Below are positions 39,541-49,197 of a stretch of DNA of 64,000 bases, in pieces. The stretch comes from Paratrimastix pyriformis. Taxonomy: Eukaryota; Preaxostyla; Paratrimastigidae. The DNA lies in assembly GCA_027972325.1 (NCBI GenBank), contig JAPMOS010000114.1, positions 62,001-126,000 of the forward strand, written 5' to 3'. The notes beneath the pieces are model-generated. The model did not search any database. It worked only from the letters and a program-made list of their open reading frames with translations, and was not told the DNA's origin. The first letter of the stretch is position 1. The number at the start of each line of letters is the position of its first letter. Position numbers and translations under genes: made by a program.

Positions 39541-39762
39541 CTCCTGACTTGTCAATCAGATTGTCGGGCTGAACAGGCAGCAGTACAGCCAAGGGAGCAC
39601 GTACGAAGATTGCGCTGCGAAGACAAAATGCCCACCATCATTCATGACCATGGGGAAAGCAGCAACAAACAAACCCAGTGCCACTCGTCAGGCAGGGAGG
39701 TGGGTGGGAGACTTGTCTTGGTTTGGGTTTGTTTGGGAGAGATTACTCGGCTATCCCACCAT

Positions 39763-39845
39763 TCTCCTTCACGAGTTCGGAGAACGAGGGACAGCCTCGT
39801 GGGATAGCCCCAAACAAACCCAAACCAAGAAAGAGTGAACACCAT
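39763..39845 (+). repeat. R1 fragment abutting the end of E2
   Basis: CATTCTCCTTCACGAG to GAAAGAGTGAACAC, the first 80 bp of the 124-bp repeat, placed directly against the outer end of E2. R1 and the E2 ends share TGGGATAGCC and CCAAACAAACCCAAACCAAG, so the two are related. Confidence 0.8.
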
Positions 39846-40149
39846 ACCAAAGGAATAGCTTTCCCCCCCCTTCCGCACTCTACGTGACCCGGCTAACGGG
39901 ATGCTCCGCCCAACACTCTTGGCCGATGAGCCGGCTCTACGGATACCCATCCTGATGTTGGGAGTGCGCGTGCCGGAGGGCCAGAACGAGCATCAAACAG
40001 CTGAGAGGTGGTACACACTCCACAGTGTCCCCCCGCGTGTGTCCGGGGTCGCTCCCCAAAGGTGCCGAGTGCTGTCACTGCTTCAGACAGACAAGAAGGC
40101 GTCAGTCGATGCGAGAGCAGGCATGAAACATCGAGCATCACACTGCCCC
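39846..40149. other. No gene recognised
   Basis: About 300 bp of mixed composition, with short frames only. No repeat seen apart from a poly-C run. Confidence 0.5.
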
Positions 40150-40800
40150 CAGCAAAGCCCCACTCTGATGGTGCTGGTGTGGTGATTCTGGCCTGAATGC
40201 GCTGGTGTGGGTGTGATGCTGCTGCTGAAGTGAGAATGAACACCAGGAGGCATATGGGCACACAGGCCCGCCCCCAGACGCCTCGCCACGCAGCTGTCCT
40301 GGTGTGCCAGGGCGCATTCAGGGGCATGATGAGCACACAGGCCCGCCCGACAGAACACCACTCTGGTGGTGCTGGGTGATGGTGTTGGTGTTGCTGCTGC
40401 TGGTGTGAGAATGCACACCAGAGGGCATGTGGGCACACACAGGCCCGCCCTGAGACGCCTCAAGCAGTCAAGCAGCTGTCAGGACGCATTCAAGGGCATG
40501 ATGAGCACACAGGCCCGCCCGAAAAGTCACCACACTGGTGGTGCTGATGATACTGTTGGTGTGAGAGTGTACACCAGGGGACATGTGGGGCACACTCCGG
40601 CCCGCCCCCAGACGCATCAAACAGATGTCCTGGTGTGCCAGGACCCATTCAAGGCATGATGAGCACACAGGCCCGCCCTGAGCAACGCCACACTGATGGT
40701 GCGTGTGCTGGTGGTGGTGCTGTGATGATGCTGCCGGTGTGAGAGTGCATCCAAGGGGCATGTTGGGCGCACTCAGGCCCGCCCCCTGATGAACATACCG
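40150..40800. repeat. Satellite-like array, units about 160-170 bp
   Basis: About four diverged units. GATGAGCACACAGGCCCGCC recurs at 40328, 40500 and 40658, with GTGTGAGA, CACCAG, GGCATGTGGG and GTCCTGGTGTGCCAGG at matching places. Degenerate units continue to 41.08 kb and again right of E3 (46.73-47.16 kb), so E3 lies inside this array. Confidence 0.7.
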
Positions 40801-41082
40801 GGGCATGAACAGGTGCAAGCCCCTCAAGTGCATAGCACCAATTTTTCCCGGTGTTGGTGTACCCACGGGCACCGCATCCGAACATACCACGGATCGCCCT
40901 CCTGAAAAACCAGCGGTGCATGCATGCCATCGTCACGGTGTTGGTGAGTCAACGTACACACCGAGGCAGAGGGGCATCCGGAAATCCAACGGAGCGCCCT
41001 CATGAGAAAACCCGCGGTGCGGGCACGTAAACGAGCAGATACGCGCTGAAATCACACAAGGGTCCCAGTGTTGGGGTGATGG
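40801..41082. repeat. Degenerate satellite flank
   Basis: Contains GGTGTTGGTG twice and CGGTGCATGCATGCCATCG-type words, distantly like the array at left. No gene. Confidence 0.45.
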
Positions 41083-41240
41083 TCATCTTCCGTCCAAAGT
41101 AGGAAGAATGAGAGCTACTCATCGGTAAGGGGGGGCTGTGCTCATGACTAGTCTCCGTATTCACCCGACATTCAAAGAATAATAATAATAAAACTGAAAA
41201 TAGTCCACATCACCCCGTCGTTTCTTCGTCGAACCCGACT
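41083..41240. repeat. E3 left inverted terminal repeat
   Basis: Starts CATCTTCCGTCCAAAGTAGG; its outer part is complementary to the first half of the internal region (45762-45825), and the inner part (from GGGGGCTGTGCTCATGAC) is the reverse complement of the right end. Confidence 0.8.
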
Positions 41241-41255
41241 GAGAAAAGCAAAATT

Positions 41256-42236
41256 TTGCGTTACCACTTTTATTGGTTTCAAGACAACCAAGCATTACTC
41301 GTTACTATGCAACAACAAGATCAACAACAAGAACAACAACAACAAGCACCACCAGCGGCGGCAGAGTCGGCTCCTTCCAAGGACCAGTTCCTTCCCACGC
41401 CGACCTTGGCAGCCGCCTTCTGGGCCTCGCCGGATGCCTTCGAGCACCCGCTTGACCCGGCCCATCCGGAAGTCTTGTCCTTTGAAGAGGCGCGCCGTCA
41501 AGAGGCCGACCCGCTGGCCTGCCTGGGCTCGGGTGTTGACGCTGAGCTGCAGCGCGCGTTCCTCAGGGACCTCGTCCCTGAGAGTTTCCTGGCCCAGCAA
41601 CACCACGCCCTCCGAGACCCGGAGAAGGCCTATGTGAAGGCCATCCTCAAGCGCTTCCCTCCTCTTAAGCTTCTTGGGAAGCCCAAGGTGCTCAACGCCC
41701 CACCCAAGAGTGCCATGCACGCACGGGGCCCCACAGACCTTATGGCAGCTGACGGCCGCCTGGTGTCCATGTTGGACACGGTCCAGCTCACCTCCAGGGC
41801 CTTGGCCTATGGCTACGTGGGGATCTTCGGCTCCGAGTCCGAGGACACGCAGCTGAACGCCGACCAGCTGAAGGCCGCCCTCAAGGCCGTCCAGCTCGGG
41901 TTGGTCATGCTGACGGAGCAGCTCTCCGAGGCCCGGAGAGCCGCCATGGAGCCCCACCTCGACGCTGCGGCCCTCCTGGCCCATGCCCTCCGCCAAGGGG
42001 CCGCCGGCCGCCAAGAGCTGCTGGCCGTCAAGGGCCTCAAGCCCAAGTCTGGTGGTGGTGATGAGGAGAACGAGGACGAATCCGAGGCGGACCAGGGAGC
42101 TGCCGCGGCTCTCAACGAGGTCTCCGAGGACCTCTTCGGTCCTGTCGAGATCAAGGGTCTGTCCCGCTCCCGACTGGTGATCACCTCGGGGCCGCACTAT
42201 TGCATGGCAAGAGTCAGTGCGAAGTGTCCAAAGTGA
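41256..42236 (+). CDS. E3 gag-like protein
   Basis: Fossil part. About 300 residues from the likely Met at 41307 (MQQQDQQQEQQQQ), Gln-rich at first, then DQFLPTPTLAAAFW, PEVLSFEEARR, FLRDLVPESFLAQQHHAL, LKRFPPLKLLGKPKVL, ADGRLVSMLDTVQLTSRAL and MEPHLDAAALLAHALRQG. The same order occurs in E1 at 54.03-55.16 kb. Helical, without zinc knuckle; first gene after the left end, hence gag by position. Confidence 0.65.
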   Translation: MRYHFYWFQDNQALLVTMQQQDQQQEQQQQAPPAAAESAPSKDQFLPTPTLAAAFWASPDAFEHPLDPAHPEVLSFEEARRQEADPLACLGSGVDAELQRAFLRDLVPESFLAQQHHALRDPEKAYVKAILKRFPPLKLLGKPKVLNAPPKSAMHARGPTDLMAADGRLVSMLDTVQLTSRALAYGYVGIFGSESEDTQLNADQLKAALKAVQLGLVMLTEQLSEARRAAMEPHLDAAALLAHALRQGAAGRQELLAVKGLKPKSGGGDEENEDESEADQGAAAALNEVSEDLFGPVEIKGLSRSRLVITSGPHYCMARVSAKCPK

Positions 42237-42539
42237 CAGCGTCTTCACAGACCATTGTCCACCACAAACCGTTCAACAGGCTGACACGGTTCTCCGCGAA
42301 GCGCACCGCAAGACAGCAGGCAATTGCATCTGCATCAGCGACCGGTGCCTCGGTGTCGGTGGAAACCGAAAGCAAAAGCACAGACCATGTACCAGAAGTG
42401 CATAAAAAACCTCGAACCGAACCAGCAGAGAGTGAACAGAGGCAAGCCGCAATTGCATTCGCTGAAGTCGAGAATGGCCGTGAGGCCCAGTCCGCAAAGA
42501 CCCAAGTCTTGGAGGTCCATGACCTAGAATTTTTCCAGT

Positions 42540-43601
42540 GGGGAGAAATGAAAAACCTCACAGTGAAACAAATCCAGACCTCATTTCAAAGGCGATCGCC
42601 ATTGGTGGGCCCTCTGGCGGGCCGAGTGAACCGCGAACCACACCGCTCACGTTGGCTGAGCCTACCACTACCACTCGAGGTGAAGAGTTGGGTGGAAGAG
42701 GGTCTGACCTGGCATTGGTTGGGGACCCACCGATTGCGCCAGTGCGCATCCCGTCGCGCCGCCCGAGAATGGGCCAAACCAGCAAGACCGAGGAGCCCCA
42801 GAACTCCCAGAAAACGGTGGGATGCACCGCACCACTGCAGAGCCCAGAAAGCCGAGCCCCTCTTATAGCAGGTTCTGGAAGGACACTGGAAACGGGGACC
42901 AGCAGCTGGCTCGCCGGAGTCCACTATTTTGGACCAGAGAGCAGAGGGAGGTCTCGGCACTCTTGAGCGAGTATGGAACGCTCGGGGCAGTGCAGGAGTG
43001 TGGTACCAAATTGTTGTGGGAGAGTCCGATCTTCGGCGTCCCCAAGCCCCATTCCTTGAAATGGAGGGTGGTGATCGACTTGTCCGCACTAAACAGGCGG
43101 ATCGATTGCCCCATTTCAAGATGGAGGGCTGGGGACAGCCTTCCCACTAGCCCCTCAGGGCACGTTCTTCACGAAAGTCGATCTTTCGAACGCTTACCTG
43201 CACATGGGAGTGGCACCACACCTCATCCCGTACCTGTGTTTCAGCTGGGAGGGAGGGAACTCCAGTGGACGGCACTCCCGTTCGGCCTCTCAGTGGCCCC
43301 ACGCTCGTTCACCAAACTGATCAAACAGGCGGTGAGAGTGATGCGGGCAGCAGGCGTCCAGGTAGTCTTCTACCTGGACGACCTCCTCATGGCCCAGTCC
43401 CCACAGAAGGCACGCAGGGACACGATAGCAGCGATGTATTTCCTCCACCAGCTGGGGTTAACTGTGAACTGGGAGAAGACAGACCCCAACCCATCACAGG
43501 TCGTCGAGTTCTTGGGATTCCAGCTGGACTCCAGGACGCAGACAGTGCGGGTCCCCGTGGAGAAGATGGAGGGATCAGACAGGAGTGTCGGAACCTCATA
43601 A
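42540..43601 (+). pseudogene. E3 reverse transcriptase
   Basis: Fossil part. RNREPHRSRWLSLPL upstream, then LQWTALPFGLSVAPRSFTKL (motif B), VVFYLDDLLMAQSP (motif C, YLDD) and VEFLGFQLDSRTQTV. The earlier motifs are recognisable but broken. Confidence 0.8.
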
Positions 43602-43744
43602 AAGGACAGACTGCTCGTCAGGGCACTGGCCCGCATCATCGGCAAGTTGTCCTCGCTCCGCCCGGCCGTCGAGGCCGCTCACCTGCACACCAGGGGATTG
43701 GACCGAGTGAAGTCACGTGCGGTGTGGTCACACGGCTGGGAGGG

Positions 43745-44560
43745 CATGGCCACCCTCGACGAGGCAGCCAAAGCGGATCTCCACTGGTGGGCCATGGTGC
43801 CCCAGGACCAGTGTCAGCAGTGCTGGAGGGCAGTCCCCAGCGTGGGAGCTGACCACCGACGCAAGCGCCTACGCATGGGGCGCGACGCTGCGCAGTCTCC
43901 ATCCCCGCAGGCGGGCAGGCCACCCCGCAACCGATCCACGCACGGGAAATCTGGGAGAAGGACTTCCTGGAGACGCAGACATTCTCCTCGGTGAATCGCC
44001 TCGAGCTGGAGGCGGGCATCAGGGCGGTAGCTCTCCTCCACAGCCACTTGCAGGGCCAGACGGTCCAGTGGCGCTCGGACAACAAGGTAGTTGTTGCCTG
44101 CGTGGGGAAGTGGAAGGGGAAGAGCGTGGACATGACCGAGGGCACCCAGAAACTGCACAACCTCTGTCAGCAGTGGGACATCACTCTCCTCCCAGAGTAT
44201 CTTCCCGGGGAAGACAACGGAGTGGCGGACCAGCTCTCCAGAGAGGTCGAGCGCGAGGATTGGATGCTCAATCCGGCGATCTTCCAGCTGGTCACGAACC
44301 TGCGCTTCCGCCCCATGGTGGACGGCTTCGCCTCAGCGCGCAACCACCTGTTGCCAAGGTGGTGGAGTTGGGTCCTCGAGCCGGGTTGCTCGGGGGTGGA
44401 TTTCTTCCACCAGCCCCTCCGGGGCTGCCCTTGTGGCTCAATCCGCCCTTCTCCATGATCGGGAGGGTGCTGGCAGCCCCTACGGGATCAGAGAGGGAAG
44501 CATTAGTCCTGATCCCAGAGTGGGACACGGCCCCATGGTGGCCAATGGCCCAGGGGATGC
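43745..44560 (+). pseudogene. E3 RNase H and Dam-like methyltransferase region
   Basis: Fossil part. ATLDEAAKADLHWWAM, NRLELEAGIRAVALL, VQWRSDNKVVVACVGKW and GVADQLSREVE are RNase H marks. DGFASARNHLLPRWW and LWLNPPFSMIGRVL mark the methyltransferase region of DIRS elements. Broken. Confidence 0.7.
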
Positions 44561-44789
44561 AGATCTCACCCCCCCTGGCGCTCCCTCGGGTGGACTGCCT
44601 CTTCCTCCCGGGCCGCACCCGGAACCAGACCCCAGTGGGGCCACCCAGATGGCAGAGCAGGGTGATTCATGTCAGCGGGGAGCTGGCGAGGGTCGCGACA
44701 GCGAGGCAGACGTGGGGGGAGAAGCTCCATCAGCTGGACCTGTCGTTATTGACCTCGTGGGAGAGGACTCACCCCCCCACCAACTGAGT

Positions 44790-45728
44790 GAGGCAGCCCG
44801 GCAGCTCATCGCTCACTCGGTCGAGAGCAAGACTCAGAGAAACTACGATACGGCCGTTGCCCAGTTTGCTGCCTACTTGGGAAAAAATGAGCGGGAGATC
44901 TTGCAAGCGACGGACACAGACCTGGCAAACTTCCTCGCGGAAGGTAGCAAGAAATGGGCGCCCAGCACCGCGATGAAAAAGAGATCCGCCATTGCTCGCT
45001 ACTTCCTCCTCCACGGGAGGCCTGATCCAGGCACCTCAGCCACAGTGAAGGCCGTTTTGACGGGGATGGAGAAGACAAAGCCAGTGTCAGTCAGGAAGGG
45101 AACCTTCGACACGGACCTCATCTGGCGCCATCTCAGATCACTTGGGACAAATTCCAAGCTGGACCATCGCGACCTCCTGGGAAAAATTGTCCTGTTGGGC
45201 GAGGCCCTCGGACTGAGAGCGGCGGACCTCAACACCGCACGGTTGGAGGACCTTCGCCTCATTGATGGCGACCACATGTGCGAACTCAAAGTCCTGCCCA
45301 AGGAAAGGAGAAAGAAGGAATGGGTCATGCAAAAAATGGGAGGAAACGAGGCTGACCCACTGCTCTGTTTTCACTGCGCGGTGATTGAATTGAATGACCG
45401 CCGTCCAGAGCGGTGCACCCCAGCTCTGATGTGGAAGCTCAAGAATGGGGAAAAATGCTCAACAACATGGTTGTTGTCTTGTGGCAAGCGGCTGATGCTG
45501 GCCGCAGGCTTGGGCAAAGAGTGGGGCCCGCACTCTGTCAGGGCCGCTGCGGCCTCGAAGGCAGCGTCGACTGGGCTTGACGGGTTGGCTGTGTCTGCAC
45601 AGTTTCGGTGGTCGCGCAAGGGTGCGACACTCACCAAACATTATCTCCACCAGTCGGTTGGCACTGCAAAGGCTTTGGCTTCGGCAGTTTTCGGGCCGGC
45701 AGATGCTGCCGGGCTCGATCGAGAATAG
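44790..45728 (+). CDS. E3 tyrosine recombinase
   Basis: Fossil part. The N-terminal part has SKTQRNYDTAVAQFAAYLGK, the catalytic part ALGLRAADLNTARLEDL, WGPHSVRAAAASKAAS and TLTKHYLHQSVG. All catalytic marks of DIRS-type tyrosine recombinases are present and this frame reads through to its stop. Confidence 0.85.
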   Translation, partial: EAARQLIAHSVESKTQRNYDTAVAQFAAYLGKNEREILQATDTDLANFLAEGSKKWAPSTAMKKRSAIARYFLLHGRPDPGTSATVKAVLTGMEKTKPVSVRKGTFDTDLIWRHLRSLGTNSKLDHRDLLGKIVLLGEALGLRAADLNTARLEDLRLIDGDHMCELKVLPKERRKKEWVMQKMGGNEADPLLCFHCAVIELNDRRPERCTPALMWKLKNGEKCSTTWLLSCGKRLMLAAGLGKEWGPHSVRAAAASKAASTGLDGLAVSAQFRWSRKGATLTKHYLHQSVGTAKALASAVFGPADAAGLDRE

Positions 45729-45761
45729 AATGAGGACCCAGGTCGGCATTTCCTTTCAATT

Positions 45762-45858
45762 GTCATGAGCACAGCCCCCCCTTACCGATGAGTAGCTCTC
45801 ATTCTTCCTACTTTGGACGGAAGATGGATGAGCTACAAAGGGGGGGGCTGTGCTCATC
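45762..45858. repeat. E3 internal complementary region
   Basis: First arm is the reverse complement of the outer left end (to GGACGGAAGAT); second arm (GGATGAGCTACAAAGGGGGG) is the reverse complement of the outer right end. This is the template for circle formation in DIRS elements. Confidence 0.85.
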
Positions 45859-46109
45859 GCTCCCACCCTCCCACCGCAATGTGATGTCGACCAGGTCCTC
45901 TTTGGCTCCAGCCTTGTTTTCGTGCATTTTGCTGACACCAAGGCTGATAGTTTTCGCACGCAACTCCATGGGAGTAGTGCGGTCAAGTTCGATGATCTCG
46001 GGGTGCTATGAGCACCGGGAGGTCTCATCTTTTCACTTTGTTTCCCTCTCTTCGCTGTCCCGTTTTTCCTTTGTCTTCCTCGTGCCTGGCCCTTTGTCTT
46101 CCCCGCAGA

Positions 46110-46410
46110 GCGCATCGCGGGCAACAAGGCGGCCGCGGCTCTGTTCAAGGCGGCCAACTTGGGCGTCCCCTCCCTGGCGGGCCGCAAGCACCAACGCGGT
46201 TTCTTCCAGCGTGGTCGCGGCTCGGCTCCTGCGTCCGGCTTCTCTTCCGGCGGCCAGCACCAGCCCTCTTCTGGTTTCTCTGGCCGTCCTTACCGGTTCG
46301 CGCGCTTCAGGGGCGGTTTCTCCCGGCCCGGGCCTGCTGCGGGGGCGCCTCCAGCGGCCTCCACTCCTGCGCCGCAGCGGCAGCAGAAGTTCCAGCGGCC
46401 GCGCCGCTAA
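46110..46410 (+). CDS. E3 basic Arg/Gly/Ala-rich small ORF
   Basis: Fossil part. ERIAGNKAAAALFKAANLGV, GRKHQRGFFQRGRGSA, FSGRPYRFARFRGGF and QRQQKFQRPRR. Lies between the internal region and the right end, like its E1 counterpart. Strongly basic, probably nucleic-acid binding. Confidence 0.55.
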
Positions 46411-46595
46411 GCCATTGGAGGTGGTTTTTCCTTTTGTGACCTCGTTCTGGCTTTTTTCCTCTCTTCTTCTTAACTTCGTGCTGTTTTCGCGTGGTAGGTC
46501 TTCTCACCTCAACCTCGCGGTCCTTTTCCGTGGTCTTTCCTTCTTTGCTGACTTTTTCCTACTTATATGTTAGTTCCCCCACCCTTCCCATCCCA

Positions 46596-46728
46596 TTTTG
46601 GATTGGATTCGACTCGAAACGACGGGGTGATGTGGACTATTTTCAGTTTTATTATTATTATTCTTTGAATGTCGGGTGAATACGGAGACTAGTCATGAGC
46701 ACAGCCCCCCCCTTTGTAGCTCATCCAT
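46596..46728. repeat. E3 right inverted terminal repeat
   Basis: From TTCGACTCGAAACGACGGGG to CTTTGTAGCTCATCCAT, reverse complement of the left end's inner part plus the right-specific tip. Confidence 0.8.
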
Positions 46729-47240
46729 GGGCAAGCGCAGGCCTACCCCAAAGAAAAAACACCGAACACTGGTGTTGGTGTGCCAGATGTGTCACAGAGA
46801 GGGCCCGCCTGGAAAAAACACGACTTCAGGTGCGGGTGTGACAGCGCACACGGGATCGGAAGAGAACCCATTGAGGAACGACGTGCAACTATGAGGCTTG
46901 CTGGCGGTCAGTGAATTCTCTCCAATCTCTAGACCTAGCAGTGCCGAAATCCCAAAGTTGTTTCTGACCTGACCGCCAGCTTGTTGGGACCTCTCGATCC
47001 CCGAGCGTGGGACCCGTGGGTGCACAAAGGATGCGCGCGTCCCTGACGTCTCACAGTTTGTTGTTGTTTCTGACCCTGTACGGTCTGTGTGAGGGTGTGG
47101 GCGCAGACAAACACAGGCCCGCCCAACCAAATGCTCTCAGTATAGTTCGCGTCCGTGTGTGAAGTGTGATCCCACTCCAGGCAGGACAGCACCGCAGAGC
47201 ACCGAGTAGGGGAGCAGAAATACTATGGAATAATGCCACC
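46729..47240. repeat. Degenerate satellite DNA right of E3
   Basis: GGTGTTGGTGTGCCAGATGT, GAGGGCCCGCCTGG and ACACAGGCCCGCCCAACC echo the array left of E3. No gene. The last ten bases (TAATGCCACC, 47231-47240) are the left target duplication of the next element. Confidence 0.5.
47231..47240. repeat. Target-site duplication, left copy, of the tRNA-headed element
   Basis: TAATGCCACC, repeated at 49188-49197. Confidence 0.6.
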
Positions 47241-47511
47241 GTGTGTGTGTGTGTCATACATGTTTGCAACATAGAGATGCAAAACTCCCGATTCCGGCCG
47301 AAGCCGGGGGGTAACATGACCCCCAGTCCCTCCCATGTTCCCCGCAAGTCTGCGGGCAACTAGGGCTAGGGGCGGGGGCTATGGTGACAGGGAGAGACAG
47401 AAAGAAACGGGGGGGGGAAGAGGGACCAAGAAAAGGGATGGAAAGCGCGCAACACAGGAAACGTTGAAACAGTGGGGAACACAAGATCGAACCGAAAGGA
47501 ACACAATTCCA

Positions 47512-47771
47512 TTACATCGGGACTTCCTGGGCGTTGGGTAACCTCGTTCCCATGTACCATCTTGTACTGGTACGGAAGACGAACATTGGCGCATGTTGCT
47601 CGCGGATCCACCACCCAAAGTCACGCTTCCGCGGCCCGTCCGGTCCCGCGGGCACTCGAGCCGCCCCGCTCCCCTTCAACCCCAGATCCGTGGGGCCGAG
47701 CGAGGCTCCTTTCGAAGCTTGCGGCAAAGCCAGCAGCCCTTGCGCAGGGCCCGGGACAAGCGCAGGGGCAG

Positions 47772-47803
<32 letters not shown>

Positions 47804-48681
47804 GGGTCAAGGGCAGGGGCCACAGTGGGAGTCGCAGTGGGGGCCGGTGCAGATGCCGTGGGGGCTGGTGCAGATGCAGTGGGGGCTGGTGCAGATGCAG
47901 TGGGGGCTGGTGCAGATGCAGTGGGGGCTGGTGCAGATGCAGTGGGGGCTGGGGGAGGCACCTTGGCGAACGGATTCCCGACCGGCGCGGGCTGCTGGTG
48001 GGCAACAGCAGGGCGCACAGCAAAAGGATTGACAGCATTCTCCTCAACCCTGTCCTTCTTTTTCGCTGGTGAAGGTTCAGGGGATGGCGGGCGTGGCCGA
48101 CTCGTACCACCTCCAAGCTGAAGCGGCGCAGCGGAGGGGTCGATGCAATGTGCGGTCACTTTTCCGGGAGGCTGTTTGACAGTGCTCGGTGACTTTGGAC
48201 ACAGGCCGGATTGCGGCGAAGCAGTGGACGGGTTCACCGAAGCAACAGGTCGGGCGGGAACGGGGGTCGCCATCGATACTTGCGATACAGTAGCGGCCTT
48301 GGTGGGAGACTCCAAATTGAAAATTGTGGCAGCACAAATGAATTGAATCAATTGCGCAAGCTTTTGGCAGCACAGAGATTGATCGCCACCCGCCGACCGT
48401 AGAATGCTCAAACTGATGCGCTGAAGCAGCTTGGTCGACGGGATACGCTTCTCAGATGCCACCAAATACCCAAAAAGTTTGCCAAACTCAGGGATCATGG
48501 TAGAAGTGAAGGAAAGACGGCTCAGCTGGTCCATGCTCCGGAAGATAGCTCGATGATCGTCGAGCACGTCGATAAAGCACAGGAATGGATCGTCTTCATC
48601 AAGAATCGAAGCATGTTTTTCAATAAAAGCACTGGTTTCGTCGTCCAGATCATCATTCACAGCAGTGATTTCGCAGGCCAT
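47512..48681 (-). CDS. Family-A protein (389 aa), unknown
   Basis: An intact frame. Residues 1-150 form an acidic then helical region (DDLDDETSAFIEKHASIL, DEDDPFLCFIDVLDDHRAIF, MIPEFGKLFGYLVASEKRI). The rest is low complexity: Pro/Ser/Lys, then about six PAPTASA repeats encoded by a 21-bp-like minisatellite (47.84-47.96 kb), then PALDPAHAHAHAHAHAAP. A distant relative of 260 residues lies at 51594-52376 with the same DDLD...HA.I...DDPFL.F pattern. It may be an RNA-binding chaperone-like protein comparable to LINE ORF1, but no domain is recognised. Confidence 0.65.
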
Positions 48682-49109
48682 AGCCCTGCGTAAATCGTGT
48701 TGAACTGAGAATAGTGCCGGGGAGAAACTGTTCTCCCACCAGGGTGTTCTCCCTGGCAGGGCACCGCCCGCGTTGGTTCCGCTCGGAACTCATTCAGATC
48801 TCGAACTCGGACTGGCCGGGGAGGTACCCTCGGCAAGGGCTCCTTTCGGGACCGCTAAGGCGCGCGTGCCCGCGGTAACGTGTCGACAGAGGTCACTGCA
48901 GAGTCCCCATCACAATCTCGATCTAGGGGAGCCCCGCCACCGGAACATCAGCGACCGTACTACCCGTATCGATTCGAGCTGTCCGACATCGAACCTTACG
49001 TCTTGGGGGCCTAATCCCAAGTTTATTCCAACGCGGATGGTCCGTCTTTTTCGGCAAGAGCGGAAAGACCGGCCATAGGTCCCGGGGAAGCCTTCAGGCT
49101 TTTTAACCT
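48682..49109 (-). other. Leader of the family-A retroposon
   Basis: About 430 bp between the tRNA-like unit and the ORF, with several hairpins (AAGCC-TGAA-GGCTT just after the tRNA-like unit; GTCTTTCCG...CGAAAAAGAC; GGGTGTTCTCCC). No frame is supported. No T-run that would stop Pol III follows the tRNA-like unit. Confidence 0.5.
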
Positions 49110-49182
49110 CGTCAGAAGCGGGAATTGAACCGCCGACCTTCTGTTCTAGTACCTGACGTGCTACCGCCTGTACTAGACCGAC
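49110..49182 (-). tRNA. tRNA-like unit (degenerate), head of the retroposon
   Basis: Seventy-three nt aligning without gaps to tRNA numbering. A box TAGTACAGGCGG at 8-19 and B box GGTTCAATTCC at 52-62 both fit the Pol III consensus, with the usual 44-nt spacing. Acceptor stem has 5 of 7 pairs, D stem 3 of 4, T stem 3 of 5, anticodon stem 3 of 5. Position 33 is A instead of U and the 34-36 triplet is CTA, so it is unlikely to decode. It looks like a tRNA-derived Pol III promoter as in SINEs. Confidence 0.6.
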
Positions 49183-49197
49183 CCGACTAATGCCACC

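Larger units (their letters stand above)
33154..39762 (-). mobile_element. DIRS-like retroelement E2 with inverted ends
   Basis: Fossil, minus strand, looks near-whole in layout though several reading frames are broken (about four or five breaks). Inverted ends of roughly 200 bp: 33154-33375 and 39575-39762, both starting TGGTGGGATAGCCGAG and passing through CCAAACAAACCCAAACCAAG. Parts from right to left: 5' region with minisatellite, Pro-rich gag-like region (37.96-38.75 kb), RT (36863-37951), RNase H (36.36-36.89 kb), methyltransferase region, tyrosine recombinase (34.55-35.72 kb), an internal complementary region (34379-34490) and an Arg/Gly-rich ORF (33839-34255). Only distantly related to E1 and E3. 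A second 3' part, almost identical, is at 59500-61628, so the family was recently active. Confidence 0.75.
41083..46728 (+). mobile_element. DIRS-like retroelement E3, near-complete
   Basis: Fossil, plus strand, complete in layout, with about three breaks in its coding regions. Left inverted end 41083-41240 and right end 46596-46728 share GACGGGGTGATGTGGACTAT, TTATTATTATTCTTTGAA and CATGAGCACAGCCCCCCC as reverse complements. Internal complementary region at 45762-45858. Parts: gag-like (41256-42236), RT (42.54-43.60 kb), RNase H (43.75-44.35 kb), methyltransferase region, tyrosine recombinase (44.79-45.73 kb), basic small ORF (46.11-46.41 kb). The outer tips match at CATCC-AT-CTTCC, as expected for DIRS circle junctions. 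A second copy, minus strand, is at 61629-64000 and beyond. No target duplication, as usual for this class. Confidence 0.85.
47241..49187 (-). mobile_element. Family-A retroposon with tRNA-like 5' end
   Basis: Flanked by TAATGCCACC at 47231-47240 and 49188-49197, a 10-bp target duplication. Read on the minus strand it begins five bases before a tRNA-like unit (49182-49110), continues through a leader of about 430 bp, a 389-residue ORF (48681-47512), and a 3' UTR with the CCGGCTTCGGCCGG hairpin (47307-47294), and ends in (CA)n (47258-47241). The ends and target duplication show retroposition. It encodes no enzyme, so it must borrow one. Confidence 0.7.

Noticed and set aside
48722-49060. Possible rRNA or snRNA fragment
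   Set aside because: Structured-looking and GC-rich, but none of the universal rRNA, 5S, U2 or U6 core words could be found; it lies inside the retroposon leader.
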